In this document: positions 61,670-64,000 of the stretch, piece by piece
How the letters are laid out: the number at the start of each line of letters is the position of its first letter
How positions within the stretch are numbered: the stretch's first letter is position 1
DNA from: CAMAVH01 sp046297835
GTDB lineage: Bacteria > Pseudomonadota > Alphaproteobacteria > SMXQ01
Assembly (NCBI GenBank): GCA_046297835.1
Contig: JBKBHI010000009.1
Span: 1-64,000, forward strand
Length of the DNA: 64,000 nt
Direction: 5' to 3'
Translations under genes and position numbers: made by a program
Notes under the pieces: model-generated
What the model was told of the DNA's origin: nothing
What the model saw: the letters and a program-made list of their open reading frames with translations, nothing else
The model's database searches: none

Positions 61670-64000
61670 TGATCACCCGATTGGGCACGACGATGACTTT
61701 GCGCGCCGGCTTGCCGGCCATGGCGGCGGCGACCGTGGGCAAGGCGAGCGCGAGCTTCTCGGCCTCATCTTGCGCCGCGTCGCGCGGCAATTCCACCGTC
61801 CCGCGCATCTTGCCGTTGACCTGAACGCCGACGGTGACGCTGTTTTCCACGGTAAGGGCAGCGTCGGCAACCGGCCAGGCGGTCTCGGCGAGCAGCGTCG
61901 AATGGCCGAGCATGGCCCACATTTCCTCGGCGAGATGCGGCATCATCGGGCCGATCAGCTTGGCCATGGCTTCGAGCGCTTCGCGGCGCGCCCAGCGCGC
62001 GTCTTCGCCGTTTTCGGCATCCGCGCCGTTGATGGCGTTGGCGAACTCATAAAGACGCGCGACGGCGCGGTTGAAATGGAAACGCTCGATATCGTCGGTG
62101 ACGCCGGCGACGCATTTATGCGTGGCGCGGCGCAACGCGGTGGCGGCTTCGCCGAAGCTCGCCGGCGCGGCCGAGCCCGGGTCGGGCAGCTCGCCGCGCA
62201 GCTCGTTGGTCAGACGCCACAGACGGTTGATGTGGCGGAAGGCGCCGTCGACGCCCGACGTCGTCCATTCGATATCGCGCTCGGGCGGGCTATCGGACAG
62301 CATGAACCAGCGCGCCGTGTCGGCGCCGTAGTCGCGGATGATCGTCTCGGGATCGACGACGTTCTTCTTCGACTTGCTCATGGACTCCGAGCGGCCGATG
62401 ACGACTGGCGAACCGTCTTTCACGTTCACGCCCGTGCCGTCCGGCTTCTTCTCGACGTCCTCGGGGAACAGCCATTTGCCGGCCGCGTCCTTGTACGTCT
62501 CATGGCAGACCATGCCTTGCGTGAACAGGCCGCTGAACGGTTCCGCCACCGGCAGGCGGCCGGTCTTCTGCATGGCGCGCGCGAAGAAGCGGGCGTAGAG
62601 CAGATGCAGAATCGCATGCTCGACGCCGCCGATGTACTGATCGACCGGCAGCCAATATTCGACGGCCTTCGGATCGACCGGCGCGTCGTCGCGCGGCGAG
62701 CAGAAGCGCGCGTAGTACCAGGATGAATCGACGAACGTGTCCATCGTGTCCGTGTCGCGCGTCGCCGCAGCGCCGCACTTGGGGCAATTCACGTGTTTCC
62801 AGGTCGGGTGACGGTCGAGCGGATTGCCGGGCTTGGAGAAATCGACGTCCTCGGGCAGGCGCACCGGCAGCTGGTCGCCGGGCACCGGCACGATGCCGCA
62901 AGCGCCGCAATGAATCACAGGAATCGGGCAGCCCCAATAGCGCTGACGCGAGATGCCCCAGTCGCGCAGGCGATACATGATCGCGCCCTTGCCGCGCCCG
63001 AGCGATTCGAGCTTGGCGATGGCGGCGCGCTTGGCCTCCGGCACGGCGAGGCCGTCGAGGAAACCGGAATTGGCGAGCAGGCCGTCGTCGGTAAAAGCCT
63101 CGTCGGCGACTTGGAAGGTCGCCGCGGCCTCGCCCTTGGGGATGACGACGGCTTTGACCGGAAGCTTGTACTTGCGCGCGAAATCCAGGTCGCGCTGGTC
63201 GTGCGCCGGGCAGCCGAAGATCGCGCCGGTGCCGTAGCCCATCAGCACGAAGTTGGCGGCATAGACGGGCAGCGTCGCGCCGGCGATGAAGGGATGCTTC
63301 ACCTTGAGGCCGGTGTCGTAGCCGTGCTTCTCGGCGGTCTCGATCGCTTCTTCGGTGGTGCCGCCGCGCCGCGTCTCTTCGGCGAACTCGGCGAGACCCT
63401 TGTTCGTCTTGGCCAGTTCGGCGATCAGCGGATGGTCGGCGGCGACGGCGACGAAGGACGCGCCATAGAGCGTGTCGGGCCGCGTGGTGAAGACGGTCAG
63501 CGCGTCTTTCCGGCCCTCCACCTCGAAGTCGATGTAGGCGCCCTCGGAGCGGCCGATCCAGTTTTCCTGCATCAGCCGCACTTTCTGCGGCCAGCGTTCC
63601 AGGGTTTTGAGGCCATCAAGCAGATCGTCGGCGAATTGCGTGATCTTGAAGAACCACTGGTTCAATTGGCGGCGCTCGACCAGCGCGCCCGAGCGCCAGC
63701 CGCGACCATCGATCACCTGCTCGTTGGCGAGCACGGTATTATCGACCGGATCCCAATTGACCAGCGACTCCTTGCGGTAGACCAGATCCGCCGCCATGAA
63801 GTCGGTGAACATGCGCTGTTGATGGCGATAGTACTCGGGATGGCAGGTGGCGATCTCGCGGTCCCAATCGAGCGACAGGCCCATCAGCTTGAGCTGACCT
63901 TTCATCGTCGCGATATTGGAATAGGTCCAGTCGGCCGGATGCACCCCGCGCTCGATGGCGGCGTTCTCGGCCGGCAGGCCGAAGGCGTCCCAACCCATCG
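61656..64000 (-). CDS. leuS: Leucyl-tRNA synthetase (partial, N-terminus outside window)
   Basis: Charges tRNA-Leu. About 780 residues are visible, read from the window's right edge leftward; roughly the first 60, including the HIGH motif, are missing. The first visible stretch is MGWDAFGLPAENAAIE. The CP1 editing domain shows TTRPDTLYGASF and GAIFGCPAHDQRDLDFA. Two CxxC zinc-type motifs (CGACG, CPKCG) lie in the insert. The KMSKS loop is SMSKSKKN. The C-terminal domain ends PNRVINVVV. It overlaps lptE. Confidence 0.98.
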   Translation of the reverse strand, partial: MGWDAFGLPAENAAIERGVHPADWTYSNIATMKGQLKLMGLSLDWDREIATCHPEYYRHQQRMFTDFMAADLVYRKESLVNWDPVDNTVLANEQVIDGRGWRSGALVERRQLNQWFFKITQFADDLLDGLKTLERWPQKVRLMQENWIGRSEGAYIDFEVEGRKDALTVFTTRPDTLYGASFVAVAADHPLIAELAKTNKGLAEFAEETRRGGTTEEAIETAEKHGYDTGLKVKHPFIAGATLPVYAANFVLMGYGTGAIFGCPAHDQRDLDFARKYKLPVKAVVIPKGEAAATFQVADEAFTDDGLLANSGFLDGLAVPEAKRAAIAKLESLGRGKGAIMYRLRDWGISRQRYWGCPIPVIHCGACGIVPVPGDQLPVRLPEDVDFSKPGNPLDRHPTWKHVNCPKCGAAATRDTDTMDTFVDSSWYYARFCSPRDDAPVDPKAVEYWLPVDQYIGGVEHAILHLLYARFFARAMQKTGRLPVAEPFSGLFTQGMVCHETYKDAAGKWLFPEDVEKKPDGTGVNVKDGSPVVIGRSESMSKSKKNVVDPETIIRDYGADTARWFMLSDSPPERDIEWTTSGVDGAFRHINRLWRLTNELRGELPDPGSAAPASFGEAATALRRATHKCVAGVTDDIERFHFNRAVARLYEFANAINGADAENGEDARWARREALEAMAKLIGPMMPHLAEEMWAMLGHSTLLAETAWPVADAALTVENSVTVGVQVNGKMRGTVELPRDAAQDEAEKLALALPTVAAAMAGKPARKVIVVPNRVINVVV

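Overview
This is a GC-rich bacterial chromosome segment and almost certainly alphaproteobacterial. The evidence is gene order. A dnaJ-dnaK-grpE-hrcA / rph-rdgB-hemW block, a his operon next to hslVU, and fxsA-secB / dnaQ-coaE-aroE-maf / hemE-hemH-hemJ-rho / mnmE-mnmG-rsmG-parA-parB / holA-lptE-leuS form the usual origin-proximal neighbourhood of that class. I do not assign a genus. Coding density is very high, with many 4-base (ATGA/GTGA) or 1-base overlaps. I see no rRNA, tRNA, CRISPR array, transposase or prophage gene.

Layout. 1-4.9 kb: heat-shock genes (dnaJ partial, dnaK, grpE, hrcA) running left. 5-7.6 kb: rph-rdgB-hemW. 7.6-13.2 kb: an envelope and translation set matching the E. coli lpoA/rsmI/yraN/dolP neighbourhood, then a SirB1-like protein and gshB. 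13.2-18.4 kb: the most accessory-looking part, with an alpha/beta hydrolase, a membrane-anchored EEP-family protein, a tandem isochorismatase, a TauD-type dioxygenase-SDR pair and a MarR-like regulator. 18.6-27 kb: cspA, a Cache-type chemoreceptor, secreted ankyrin, OmpA-like and Sel1 proteins, a membrane histidine kinase, comM and a MarR regulator. 27.2-31.6 kb: histidine operon hisB-(DUF2628)-hisH-hisA-hisF-hisE-HIT. 31.7-37 kb: hslVU, then VOC, XRE, Smr, mltA and a Tim44-like gene. 37.4-41.8 kb: two related chemoreceptors set between the Tim44 gene and fxsA-secB. 41.9-45.8 kb: fxsA, secB, dnaQ, coaE, aroE, maf. 45.8-46.3 kb: a 474-bp non-coding gap with features of a replication origin. 46.3-64 kb: haem genes, rho, a small oxidoreductase/repair/DUF255 cluster, then mnmE, mnmG, rsmG, parAB with two perfect parS sites, holA, lptE and leuS (partial).

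How it fits together. Genes point away from about 46 kb on both sides, and DnaA-box-like sequences and a DnaA-trio-like repeat sit there. parS and parAB lie 9-14 kb to the right, so the right half looks like the chromosome origin and segregation region. The regulatory signals most worth following are two TTAA-N7-TTAA (CtrA-type) boxes, one ahead of each chemoreceptor in the inserted pair; a C-rich rho leader; a MarR promoter whose predicted start lies inside an inverted repeat; two perfect 9-bp DnaA boxes away from the origin; and a large nested inverted repeat behind hslU. I found no clearly new defence or biosynthetic system. The unusual items are lineage-level modifications of known genes and untested cis-elements.
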